A DNA stretch of 64,000 nucleotides from Hyaloscypha bicolor E (GCF_002865645.1 NW_020194515.1:1488001-1552000); one strand, 5' to 3'. Numbered from the stretch's first letter, positions 29,619 through 40,373 are shown. Numbers and translations are program-made. Notes: generated by a model from the letters alone, not told the origin.

Positions 29619-32601
29619 TTAAACTAAATCCAACTTGTACATTGAATATACTTCCGACTCGACATCGCTCAAGTCAAGGTCGGAATCAGCCAATGCAATC
29701 CAGCCAAAGTCATCACAACCATCAAAATTATCCTCGGCATCGTTTCGGCCTTGCCTACGAAAAGCTTCAGACTGGACTCAGATTAGTTGCTTCTGCTTTA
29801 TAGATAGCCAAAATAGATTGAGAACTCACTAAAGGCGTCAATCTGCCTCCACTCTTCAGCCGATCAAATTCCACGATCTCAACAGTTAACCACTCGAGCC
29901 GGTCCAATAGATACCAATTCCTAATATCTCGCTCAAACTTTCCAGGGTAGTCTGAAGCTCTCCGACGATCCCATTTCCTAAAGATATCGTTAGAAAGACT
30001 GGAGTGTTCTTTCCGAAAAAGTTTAGACCCCTTGCCACTTCTAACCCCCTTGAAAAGGCTCAATCAGTGTGGGCTCCGATAAATTATCGATCGAAATTAT
30101 TGATTAGTAATCGTTATCGGCTAAGCGATCGATAAACGATCAATATCGATAATTATCGTTAATAAAAGTGGGCCCAGCCATTAAACGAGCCCCATTACGG
30201 CTTTCTAGTTCAATTATAAACCGATTAGTATTAAGATTAGTATAAAAGTATACTATTATTACTATACTATTAGACTTTTTAATATTTTATTTAATAGTCT
30301 ATTATATAACGTAGACTAGCTAGTATTTAATCCAGTTATCGATAATTCCATTGATAAAAGTGGGCCCAGCCAGCCCTTAAGCGAGCCCCATTACCTCGAT
30401 AATCATCGATAAAAGTGGGCCCAGCCAGCCCTTAAGCGAGCCCCATCGCCTCGATAATGCCATCGATAAAAGTGGGCCCAGCCAGCCAGCGAGCCCCATT
30501 ACATGAACATCTCGCTTTCTAGTTCAATTATAAACCGATTAGTATTAAGATTAGTATAAAAGTAGACTATTATTACTATACTATTATATTTCTATTTAAT
30601 AGTCTATTATATAATATAGATAATATAATTATTGCTAATACTATTAATGTAATGGGGCTCGCTTAATGGCTGGGCCCGCTTTTATCAATAATTCCATTGA
30701 TAAAAGTGGGCCCAGCCAGCCATTAAGCGAGCCCATCGATAATTCCATCGATAAAAGTGGGCCCGCCAGCCATTGAGCGAGCCCATCGATAATTCCATCG
30801 ATAAAAGTGGGCCCGCCAGCCATTGAGCGAGCCCATTGATAATTCCATTAATAATAGTGGGTCCCAGGGCCTTGGCAATACTACAGGGCCACTACAGGGC
30901 CAATACGCTATATTTACAGGCCTTAGACCGCCTTTACAGTACTAAATCTATTAATAATAGTGGGTCCAGGGCCTTGGTAGTACTACAGGGCTACTACAGG
31001 GCTAATGCGCTATATTTATAGGCCTTATACCGCCTTTACTAAATCGGAATTCTGCTATAGTAAAGAAAAGGCGGTATGAGGCCTATAAATATAGCGCATT
31101 GGCCCTGTAGTGGCCCTGTAGTATTGCCAAGGCCTTAGTTCGATAATTATCGTAATCAATGGTCGATTATCGATTATCGAAAAATTAGTGCGATTATCTA
31201 ATCGTCGCTTATCGAGCTTATCGGAGCCCACACTGGGCTCAATGTTGCAAAACAATCCCAAGCCCGTCTCAGCAGCTCAGGCAATTGCAGATACCTAGTT
31301 GGTGTTCTGTTCGCGTAAACCCGCTCGAAGGCAGGTGCCAATGCATTCTCGTTCTTGAGAACTCCCATGGTGAAAAGAGCAGCATCGGCAGTCCCATTAG
31401 CGCTGTGCGCTGCTTGATTGCCTTCCCTGATGGTTATCTGGTTGAGACCTCCTCTCTGTTCGTTCAGATAAGTGTTTTTGGCTTGCTCCAAGAAACGAAG
31501 GCGGACAGCAATCCCGACGTCAAGCAGCGGCTTCATACTTTCTTTCTCCAGCTTCGAATTTTTTAGATCCCTTTCGAGTGCCTTAATCTTCTCCATCAAC
31601 TGATTGTGGTCGTGATGCGGGCCGATGTTCTTGTCTTGAGTTATTCTTGGCTTATTCTCTAGCTTTCTCCGTAGCTTCTCGCATTCACCATCCTTTCCCT
31701 CCAATCTCTTAATCTCTGGCAAGAGCTCAGTCTCAATCCTCTCTATTGCCTTGGCAAGTTTTGATCTCAACCTTTCCACTTCCTCGTCTAACTCTCTCTC
31801 TCGAACTTGGTGCTCCTCCTTCAAGGTATGTACCGTAAGTCTCAAGCCCCCGTTCTTGTCCTTACGCTGACCCATGATCTCCTGAAGCTTCTCCATATTA
31901 AGCTTGACTCTTTCCAGCTCCTCATTTGTGCCTTTGCTCTGGCTGAGTTTCTCGTATCTCCCGTGGAACTCCGTTTCAAGAGCCGCTTTTGTCTCCTTCG
32001 TGACTTTTGCATGTTGGACGTAAGTTTCCGCAAGCTTGGCTTCTGCTTCTTTCGTCTCCTTCCGTGCCTTGTTCCGCTCGTGCTGGGTTGCTTTCAGATC
32101 CCGCTCCTTCTTTTCAAGTTTCTGCTCTAGAGATTTGCAGCGATCTTGAATAGACTTAATTTTCTTCTTTTCCGCTTTCGTGAGTTTTGGCTCGGGTATG
32201 TTCCTCAAAACTTCGTTCAGAGGGAACCCAAGCTGCGGCGCAGTGGATGGTATGGAGAGGGCCGAGTCTGGGTTGAGAGCATCTCCTTGGGTTGAGAGAG
32301 TTGAAGTATCGATAGAAGAAGCTAAGGGTGTTCCGCCATAATCAGACGTGGCTCTGTTTTTGTCTGTTGTCGGCAGAGAAGGAAGCATTGCTTTCAGATT
32401 TGTTGGAACGGTCGAAGGGGTAATAGCCAAGTCTTTACTTGTCTCTTTCGGTGGTTCGGATTGGATTGACTCTGCATATTGCGAGCTCGAGATTCCTAAT
32501 TCTGGAAGAGGCTCACCTGCCTCGAGGGGATCGTGAAGCAGCTCTACTTCTGCAAGAGAATGCTGTTTGAGTAAGACATCTCTATCCAATGTAGATTCCA
32601 T
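29619..32601 (-). pseudogene. GNxAAH-family gene split by a hAT element
   Basis: The 5' part runs from the ATG at 32601 to about 31244. It encodes a Ser/Pro-rich N-terminus, a long coiled coil beginning RCKSLEQKLEKKERDLK, and the domain with VGIAVRLRFLEQA and GNQAAHSANG followed by TADAALF. It stops in CFATLS. The 1171-bp element at 30065-31235 then interrupts it. Beyond the element the frame resumes exactly (LFKGVRSGKGS, then LLDRLEWLTVEIVEF) to 29830. A 58-nt phase-0 intron (29772-29829) and a 50-residue acidic final exon (29619-29771) follow. Removing the element and one 8-bp duplication restores one uninterrupted frame, and apart from the insertion no lesion is visible. Insertion is therefore recent, or the truncated product is still used. 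As it stands, translation ends about ten codons into the element. Confidence 0.9.
30065..31235. mobile_element. hAT-type element with internal subrepeats
   Basis: A 1171-bp element has inverted ends CAGTGTGGGCTCCGATAA and perfect 8-bp target duplications GGCTCAAT at 30057-30064 and 31236-31243. The interior carries no transposase. It has about eight copies, some inverted, of a 50-bp unit (ATCGATAAAAGTGGGCCC followed by GCGAGCCCCAT). A 90-bp unit (CAGGGCCTTGG...GCGCTATATTTA) occurs twice directly (about 30866 and 30966) and once inverted (about 31060-31135), so the right half can fold back. It is non-autonomous and was mobilised in trans if at all. Confidence 0.92.
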
Positions 32602-33679
32602 CGTATTTATCGATCCAATAGGAAGCTTGTTGTGTAACTGCTGTGTAAAGCCGAAGGAAATGTATTTCACGTCAGCTTTGTTTACTCGCTTCGCGAGCGA
32701 GTCTGGCTTTTTCTTGACGCCATGGCATCAGCCTCGGATCTTATCAGAATTTATAAACATAGCTCACTTCAATCTTCACAATCGTGAGCTTCTCTCTCAG
32801 CAAGATACTCATTACGAAGAGTGATCTGCATTAATGATCATGAATTTTATCTCCTGTAGCGTGGAAGCTGTGATGGCACGTGCGTCACGTGGTAGCGCTG
32901 TGGTGTGGCGCTACTGCTATATTAGGTAGCTTTGTAGCAGTAGAATTGATTATCTTCTTTCTCCTTCTTCTTGTTATTCAACAGAAGTGAAGTTTAATCG
33001 GTTCCAACCCCTCACAAGTTTGAAACTTTAGCAAGAACGACAACTTCCCTGGCCGTTTCCATAGTTTATTAAAGCATTGATTGAGTTCTATAGTCTTAAT
33101 ATTAATATGATCCATTACTTCAGTTTTTTTAAAGTGTTGTGAAATTGTTCTCTCGCGAGCCTGAAATAAATACTACCTGAAGCACTGCGGCGAATCCCTC
33201 GAAGTCTGAGACAACTTTAACAATTCACGGTGCCATAAATAGCATCGCCAATCACTTCCCCTCATACCCTGCTAAAAGCAAGCCTCTGAATAACCATGCC
33301 CCGCAGCAGTAATTGCTCCCCTCACGACCATGTCATTGAATGCAAGACTTCCCGACTGCACACTCGATTCTGTCGGAGCAACAAATACCAGTTCGCAATG
33401 TAGCAGTCTACTTCCTCATTCACGGCAGTGGCGACAGGGGTCGTCAGAGTGTAGGTGAAGGAACCGGTTTTCGTGGGGCTTGAGGGCAATGTTGTTAGTT
33501 AGGATATGCCCAAACCGGGTGTGGCAATGCCTGCGAGTATCTGGGTGTAAGCGCGCAAATATAGTGCCCGGTAACACTCCTAAACTCCCTCCACGAAAAG
33601 CACCTGCATGGTACGTATGAATGAGGAAAGAAGACCAGGACAAGAGGAAAGTAGAACTGTTTTATTCGAAGAATGAGGA
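32602..33679. other. gene-free interval
   Basis: This is the upstream region of the split family gene and the 3' flank of HIS6. A minus-strand frame at 33416-33643 ends in a His/Cys-rich segment (DDPCRHC) that slightly recalls non-LTR retroelement tails. It is too short to call. Nothing else was seen. Confidence 0.4.
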
Positions 33680-34557
33680 TCATATTGATTGTTGTCGATT
33701 CCATATAACACATTCCGCAAATTTCACACCGGATCCACCAAAGACATCCAACGCACTGCCAATTGTGAGATCGACACGGCCATTGCTAAGGTTCTTGACA
33801 TGGTCTAGATCCTGGAGATTTCTTCCACCACCAGCGTATGTAACTGGTATGCTGCACCACTGCGCCAATTTCTTCACCAGCTTCTCATCAATACCTTTCT
33901 GCAGACCCTCGTTATCTGCTGCGTGAATCAGGAATTCGGAGCAGTATGGTTCGAGGGATTTGATGGATCCTTGTAAAATGTGTTAGCATAAGCTATACCA
34001 TCAGAAGAAGGAATGCAAACCTTCGTTGACTTCCATATCCGTAATCGTCTGCCATTTATTCATAGCCACAAACCAAGTATCATCCCTCCTCCGGCAACTA
34101 AGATCAATGACAAGCTTCTCCTTGTCTCCATCGAGGGCTGCGAGTACAGAGTCGAGACACTCTTGCGAGAACTTGCCGGAAGGGAAGAGAAAAGAAGTTA
34201 TGATAACCTACTACTTCAATTAGCATCAATCCAGCAGGATCCAATCTCCCGACTTACCCTTTCGGCACCCCATTCAATCCACTGCTTCGCATTCTGGTCT
34301 GTGATTCCTCCGCCCACCTGCAGACCTCCTGGCCATGCTGCCAATGCTTCGCGGGCAGCCTCTTCGTTCCCAGGCCCTAGCATTATAACATGCGCCCCCT
34401 CCAGTCCATTGTCCTTATAGAGCTTCGCGAACTCGCCAGCTGGAAGAGTCGAGACATAGTTCGTTTTCAAGTCAGCAGAAGCTGTGGTCAATGTGCCCCC
34501 AACAATCTGCTTCACCTGGCCAGAGTGCAGGTCTATGCATGGTCGGAATTTGGTCAT
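33680..34557 (-). CDS. HIS6: ProFAR isomerase (histidine biosynthesis)
   Basis: Three exons join to 259 codons: 34258-34557, 34021-34207 and 33680-33969. The introns are 50 nt and 51 nt. The protein is the fungal form of 1-(5-phosphoribosyl)-5-[(5-phosphoribosylamino)methylideneamino]imidazole-4-carboxamide isomerase, a (beta/alpha)8 cytosolic enzyme of histidine biosynthesis. Landmarks are [18 protein letters not shown] at the N-terminus, [41 protein letters not shown], and [13 protein letters not shown] with LTIGSALD near the C-terminus. At 258 residues it matches the yeast enzyme in length. No lesion was found. It is a single-copy housekeeping gene and anchors this part of the window as ordinary euchromatin. 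Confidence 0.97.
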
Positions 34558-34799
34558 ACTGTGAAGATTGAGGTAGAGTTTTTGGAGGTGGTTGGATGTT
34601 GAAGTGGTTTCTACAAGGCGGTGAGCAACATTCTGCCGTTTTGTTGCATATCTGCACCTTCTAAAGGTGATTGACGTCTTTTTAAGTTTTTCGTCTTTTA
34701 AAGTTTTTGCACACCGCCTTCAGATTCTGCCGTGTCTCTCTCTTTTCACCGCACTGGTAGAGCAACATCAGAAACTTGTCCTTCCAACACCACCCAAAT
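34558..34799. promoter_or_regulatory. bidirectional promoter between HIS6 and FAF1-like
   Basis: The start codons of the two divergent genes are 242 bp apart with no other gene between, so both must be driven from this short region. No specific factor site is claimed. Confidence 0.7.
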
Positions 34800-35703
34800 A
34801 TGGCCTCGATGTTAGGGAAGCGAAAAAGGCGGACGATTGAAATCTCGAAGGGGGATAGAGACGAGAGTGGGGAGTCAGATGCCTCCGGACTGGATGTACA
34901 GGAAATATTTCGGCGACATTTCGAAGCGCAATTCAAGCCTCTCCCAGCAGCCCAGAAATCTTTGAAACCAGTCGCTGAAGAATCAGCAGACGAATCGGAG
35001 GAAGACTCAGACTGGGAAGGAATCTCGGACGACGAAGAGAACGCTGTGCAGGTGGTGGAGCACACAGAGGCACAGGCACGAGCCGCAGCAATGTCAAAGG
35101 AGGAGCTGAAATCGTTCATGGTATTTCTATTCTCCGCTGATCTAAAAATTTCTAACCAAAGTTTAGAGCTCGAAACTCCCCAAATCCGCTCCATTAGTCT
35201 CCGTTCTACGCGACAAAGCAGGAGCATCAATCGAAGACGACCCCTCCGAAGCTGCAAATCTCAAGAAAGATCTAGCACTCCAACGACTCCTTGCCGAATC
35301 ACATCTCCTCGATTCGGCGAGAAGCCCTACATTAAGCGGCAATAATCGTCACAAAGCTACAGATTTACGGTTACAAGCGTTGGGGTCAAAGACATCGATT
35401 CTAAAGCAGGAGAAAATGCCAATGTCACACCGGAAAGGTATCATCACGAAAAATAGCGAGAAGGAGGATAGGAGACGGAGAGAGGCAAGAGAGAATGGAA
35501 TTATTCTGGAGAAGGCCAAGATGAAGAAGACTAGTGAGGGAATGAGAGATCGAGGCGTTGGAGCTCCGGGTGTTGGAAAGTTTTCTGGAGGGACGTTGAA
35601 GTTGAGCAAGAAGGATATTTCAGATATTGAGGGGCCACAGAGGGGTACTGCTGGAAGGGGTGGGAGGGGTGGCGGTAGGGGGAGAGGGAAGCGTGGGAGA
35701 TGA
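34800..35703 (+). CDS. FAF1: FAF1-like 40S ribosome assembly factor
   Basis: Two exons, 34800-35120 and 35167-35703, with a 46-nt intron (GTATTT...CTAAC...TAG), give 285 residues. The start is the ATG at 34800. A basic N-terminus (LGKRKRR) is followed by an acidic segment rich in Asp, Glu and Ser, a central helical region, and the conserved basic stretch around SHRKGIITKNSEKEDRRRREARENGIILEK. It ends in a Gly/Arg-rich tail (RGGRGGGRGRGKRGR). This is the pattern of the fungal nucleolar protein FAF1 (C1orf131-like family), needed for early pre-rRNA cleavages and 40S subunit formation. Assignment rests on overall pattern and length, not on a diagnostic motif, hence moderate confidence. Confidence 0.75.
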
Positions 35704-36110
35704 GTCGACTAGCATCAATGAACCCTCTCAATCTCGCACCTCGTCCCAATACGACCGGGAGAATCATGACATACATTCGCCGATGGAAGAGATGCGTGAT
35801 GTCTGGACTGTGGCCGTTCGTGGGAAGGAAGGAAACGAGCCTCTGGACTGGACGAGGCGTCGAAATTCAATCCTCTCATGCCTCACCCTGCCACCAAGCC
35901 ACGCTTTTTTCTTCCATTTCATCAGATTCTGCTGTGACCCTATCTCGTCACCGAGGCCACTTTTCCGATGGCATTGCTGTCCTAGCGTGTGTCGACCGGA
36001 CTGAGTTCTATTTATCCCCACGTGTCCTCCGACATAAGTCCTCTCCCTTTTCCCGTTCCTCACTCACCCCCCACAGAAATCGTCTTTTCACGCCTCTACC
36101 ATCTCTCGGG
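35704..36110. other. intergenic
   Basis: 3' flank of the FAF1-like gene. No gene was recognised. Confidence 0.35.
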
Positions 36111-36370
36111 ATGTCTGACACTTCAATTGCCAACTATGTCTTCAAAATCGACCTCAGGCCAGGTCTCATCAACAAACCTCGCATCAGCCGTACTCTCTCG
36201 GTGCCTGCCCCTCCACATTCAACGACCTCCACCACCACGCTGTTCAAGCAGCATTTGAATGGACCAAATCCCACGCCTACGAATTCTCAATTTTGAGTTC
36301 CACGAGATCATTGCACAACAATAAACTTGAAAGCGCACAAACGTCTCAATCTGACAAACCCATCCTTACT
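36111..36370 (+). pseudogene. decayed pRiA4b ORF-3-like (MM3350-like) gene fragment
   Basis: From the ATG at 36111 the frame reads NYVFKIDLRPGL...PRISRTLSVPA. It continues, after a one-base offset at about 36204-36220 (in a CCCC run), as TFNDLH...VQAAFEWTKSHAYEFSIL. The order of a short beta stretch, SVPA, TFNDLHH-VQ-AF-W and H-Y-F is that of the pRiA4b ORF-3-like/IS1096 TnpR-like domain (PF07929) found in many fungal proteins of unknown role. The later part of that domain (YDFGD-W) was not found downstream. It is truncated as well as frame-shifted. Confidence 0.5.
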
Positions 36371-36911
36371 CACCCCCACTAGGAATACCCCGCCAACCTT
36401 GAGCATCCCCAGGAGGGCCTCTGGAGGTTGACTTCGGGGCAACCTTGTCGTCGGCATGTGATACTCAGCGAAGAGTTGAACGACCGCCATTGTCTAAGGC
36501 ACTCTGGAATATTGCCGGCAACCGTCGTCGATGCCCCAACAGAGAGTGATGCGGAGCAAGGTTCAAGGCGCCATAAAGGAGCGTTTCGACGAAAGCAAGT
36601 CTCAAGTCCAGCTTGGGAATCTGAGTGGAGAGTTGTGTACCAACACAAGCACGACCAAGGGCAAGACATTTGCGTTCTTCGATCCACATCCATACGTCGA
36701 AGTTTTTCTGACCCTGGATACGGAAATAATCTCCCTCTGTCCCAGGATGGTGGAGGCGGGCAAGCAAGTTTTTCAGGAAGGCACTGAGTCTGTTGAGGAT
36801 CCGCGAGTCTGGACGAAGAAGGAAGAAGCGAAAAAAGGGTTTCGACTGCTTGGCATTGAGTCAAAGGCTCTCGAATAATGCCCCGCGCTTTGAAGAACAG
36901 CGTTAATAATA
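36371..36911. other. remnant coding sequence, unrecognised
   Basis: An open segment on the plus strand (36531-36878) reads like real protein (KGKTFAFFDPHPYVEVFLTL) but has no recognised family and no clear link to the fragment before it. It may be the other end of the same decayed gene. Confidence 0.3.
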
Positions 36912-37784
36912 ATGACAGCAGTCGCAGACATTGCCGAGAATGCAGCCAGCGATCTGCTCGAGAAACTTGCTGAGAGCATGACTAAAATCAGAATACTGGA
37001 AGCTGCATACTTACCACTCAAGGCCGACTATCGAGCGTTGAATGAAGATAAAGTGTCTCTTATCAAGGAGCTGGACGAAGCTACAGAACTCTGTGCATCA
37101 AAAGACAAACTTCCTGCTCTCCAGAAACCATTGACCAAGATCGGTGTTATTCGAAAGAGATTCTTGCAGAGGGCCGCGCAGAATGCTTGCACATGGGCTT
37201 CGGAATTCTCAGACGGCGATTACCCAGCAGGCGTTCCGGTCTTAGATGCGGGAAATCGAGCAGCACATGACGGCAACATTGAAGCAGATATGGCGTTATT
37301 CAAGGGTGGATATCTCACTCCCAAACAAGATGCAAACAGATTCGAGACTGTTTATCACCATCGCCATGACCTGAAAAGGTTTCCTTTCGGATATCGTACA
37401 ACAATCGAGAAATGGAACATTATAGCGACCTTAAGGGCAAGCTCCAATCTTCGTTTGATATGCAACCCGCAAGATAAGTTCGGGGTCATAGAACTGTTGA
37501 GCCGGATCAGGGACCTGTGGCGCGAAATCCAAAAGGTTGGCCGCCTGGATCTGGATTTGACGCGCTATACAAGCGCTGCCGGCGAGATGAGTGAACGAAA
37601 TCCGACAAAATTTGAGGAAAATCCTGACGTGGCAGAGAAAGTGGACGAGCTGAAGGCTTTGGTGGAAATGGTGGTCAAGAAGGTCTGGCGGGAAGCAAGT
37701 GTGCAGGTCTACGATTCAAAAGAGAATGATTATTGCTTAATGCATCGCGGAGATATATCGGATAAGATAGCTGGCTTTGCGTAG
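36912..37784 (+). CDS. GNxAAH-family protein with short coiled coil
   Basis: A single exon of 290 residues starts at the ATG at 36912. The coiled coil is short (about residues 10-65). The domain has LTKIGVIRKRFLQRA near 74-88 and GNRAAH at 114-119 followed by GNIEADMALFKGG, then YHHRHDLKRF. It has a longer insertion between the two motifs than the other copies. The C-terminal 100 residues are helical and charged but lack the strongly acidic tail. No lesion was seen. The neighbouring gene at 38407 is a codirectional paralogue, yet the two are quite diverged, so this is not a recent tandem duplicate. The function is unknown. Confidence 0.75.
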   Translation: MTAVADIAENAASDLLEKLAESMTKIRILEAAYLPLKADYRALNEDKVSLIKELDEATELCASKDKLPALQKPLTKIGVIRKRFLQRAAQNACTWASEFSDGDYPAGVPVLDAGNRAAHDGNIEADMALFKGGYLTPKQDANRFETVYHHRHDLKRFPFGYRTTIEKWNIIATLRASSNLRLICNPQDKFGVIELLSRIRDLWREIQKVGRLDLDLTRYTSAAGEMSERNPTKFEENPDVAEKVDELKALVEMVVKKVWREASVQVYDSKENDYCLMHRGDISDKIAGFA

Positions 37785-38406
37785 TCGAGAGGATGCAAAG
37801 ATCGGATAATAGAATGTTGTGGAGCTCAGAGAATCCGAAAGGAGTGTGGAAGATGGTGCTTCAAAGGAGTTGCAGAAAATCAGACTTGGGGTTTCAAAGA
37901 GCATAAAAGAAGCAATCAAGGTCTCTTGTAAGCCTCTTGCTTTAGAATATCTGTCGCAGTGCAAAATACGCTCTCTGAGGAGCATAAGTTGGGATATAGG
38001 GGTGAAACATCTAAGCCCCTGAACACGTGATATAGGCAAGCAGAGAGCACGCGAGGGGCCCACGTGCCATGCAACAATATTGTTTTGATGTGACGCAGTG
38101 GAAGTCTTCCTCTTCTCTATTTGATAATTAGTTGCTGAGTGCAAGATGGCATATAATTAGAAGGGCCTGGTGCGCAGTTTCGCCTGAAAAGGTGAAAAGT
38201 GTCCCTTACTAGGTCGGGGTAAAATTCAATAGAACGCATTAAATCTTTTCACTGGAAACTTGGAAAATACACGGCATAAAATTTCCCAACCTCTATTTAA
38301 TGCACAACGACTTCTTCCATCGGGATCGGAAACCTCCTAACATCTCAAAGCAGTTCGTCCCGACGAAACGTTTCCTTGCACCCGAATTTCATGATAGATT
38401 AGCACT
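37785..38406. other. intergenic between two family members
   Basis: This interval holds the 3' end of the 36912 gene and the promoter of the 38407 gene. No other gene was seen. Confidence 0.35.
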
Positions 38407-39888
38407 ATGGCTAATGCAGCAGATCAACTAAGTGCTCTTCTCATGGAGCAGCACGAACTAGTTTCTCAACTGGAACCTTTCCAAAGTGAGCTCTTTGTCT
38501 TGCTCGCAAAGCTGAAGGACCTGGGACTTGAAAAGAGCCATGGCGAGATCACCTCGTATCTTGACTTCGCAGAGAAGCAACATGGTGAAGCTATTTTGGC
38601 CGAACAGAAGGTTTGTTTCAATGTCAACCTTGGTATCGGGTCTAATTGTCAAACTTCCAAGCGCGCGATCATCGAAAGGAACTTGAATTGGAGTTCTTGG
38701 GAAGCGAAGTTGAATCAGAGAGTGGAGCTGACTCAGATGGCGAGGCCCGCCCAGTTAAGGCGAAAGATAAATGGAACTCCAAGATCATCGCACAAGTCGA
38801 GAAGATGAGTGCTACTAAATTCCTGGGGTTCTGCGAAGAGCAGAGATCCATTGCCGGCAATATCTGGGTAAGTGTCGATATCACCATATACGTGCTTATT
38901 GGTAGCTAATCTGTCTCAGGGCTGCTCTGCCAACCTGCAAAGAAGCCTCAACCGTATTATCGACGGAGAAGGCGCTGAAGAGACAGAAAGTGACGACAAC
39001 ACCCCTGTTTATGCCGACCCCAAACAATCTGCAGCCTCTTCTTCGAATGGTAGCTCATCTGGTACAAACGAACTTCAAAAAGAGATTGGCGTTGCTTATT
39101 CAGAGATTGAGGAACTCAAGTCGAAGATCTTAGATTTGGAGTCACAAAACCAAGTGTGCAAGGCATCTAGCGAGATTATTCGGTCCGAAGAATCTAGAAT
39201 CCTCAACCTGCAAATTGAAGGCTTGAGAGCTGATACCGAAAAGGCTAGGGCGGGCAGAGAAGAAGCCGAGTCAAAGCTGGAGGCAAAGACAACCGAGCTT
39301 GCAACCGCCAACCTGAAGATCAGTACCCTCCAGAAGGAATTGAAGATGAAGCAGCCTCTGTTTGATATTGGCGTCAAAGTCCGCTGCGGCTTTCTTCAAT
39401 CCATCAAGCGAGTCTGGTCCAGCGGCGAGTATGTGACCACTAATTCACCTATCGATCTCAATGCCATCTGGTCGAAGAACGAAGCTGTTCACCGAGGCAA
39501 CTACGAAGCAGACAAAGCTTTGTTCGATCTCAAGATCTTGAAGAAAACCACCGAACAAGCCGATTTCTATTATGCATACCAGACTAGAGGGATCTACGAC
39601 CTCTCGGTTTGTCCGAAGGCCCTCGCACTTGTCAATTATCGAGGCACTTTGATAGCTTGTGGTTTCCTCACCAAGTACTCCCACGACAGTACCGAAACCG
39701 ACAAAGTCACCGAAAGCAAATTTAAACACAGCATGAATTTATGGCTTCCTATCTTCTCTTCTGGGAACATCGACAGAGAGAAGCAGGAGGCGTTCGAGAG
39801 AAATACTGCGATCAGCACCAGTTCCGAGGCCTTGAAGCGCATCACCGATGACACAGTCAAGAAGGAACGAACTCGCATGTTCGGATAG
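38407..39888 (+). CDS. GNxAAH-family coiled-coil protein, three exons
   Basis: Exons 38407-38610, 38679-38867 and 38920-39888 join in frame to 454 codons. Both introns are phase 0 (68 and 52 nt). The N-terminal 130 residues are helical and are absent from the other copies. A Ser-rich linker follows, then a coiled coil (about residues 180-275). The domain is the most divergent of the set: FDIGVKVRCGFLQS in place of RLRFL, and KNEAVH at 317-322 followed by GNYEADKALF. The C-terminus is helical. Because the key Asn and His are kept while the rest drifts, those residues are probably functional. No lesion was seen. The function is unknown. Confidence 0.78.
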
Positions 39889-40373
39889 AGGATCATGCTT
39901 GGTCTCTTACCTAATCTTTTGGTCTCCATTGCACGTCTTCTGATGTGCGTCTTGGCTATCTGATACTTGTGGTGGAGGAGATTTTGGGAAGGGTTTGGAA
40001 ATTGGTTTGGGGCTGCGTGGCATGACAATGGAGCAATGCTCACTTAGATCACATTACACAGACTTGCCGCAAGGCTCAGACCCACTGGGGGGGGGGGAGT
40101 TTGGACTTTGACTGGCTGTAGTCGTCGAGATTCGGCAACTGAACAATGAGATAGGAACCCCAGATAAACATCTCGATCACGCTAGCAGGGAGGGTGTTGA
40201 CCCGCCCTGGCAGCAGCCTTGTGACAGTTATTTTCCTAGTCGAAAAAGGGGGGGAAAGAGAGCAATGGGCTACCACAGTTGGAATCGAAATCGTTGTGGA
40301 GGTTGAACACTTTACCGCCGCGACGAGCCACAGTTAATGTGGCGTTGTTGCTGAGTCAACGTTGTCCTCAATG
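39889..40373. other. intergenic, border of the transposon block
   Basis: The interval contains an 11-base G run at about 40087-40097. No gene was recognised. Composition is still normal here. Confidence 0.4.

Noticed and set aside
32830..33420. tRNA or other structured RNA gene
   Set aside because: I looked for a cloverleaf with A and B boxes and found none that could be supported by eye.
33416..33643. Non-LTR retroelement RNase H tail
   Set aside because: Only a short His/Cys-rich stretch supports it. No reverse transcriptase nearby.
34682..35257. Long minus-strand frame opposite the FAF1-like gene
   Set aside because: It is a mirror of the coding strand's Ser/Glu codons. The plus-strand gene has a spliced, family-consistent protein.
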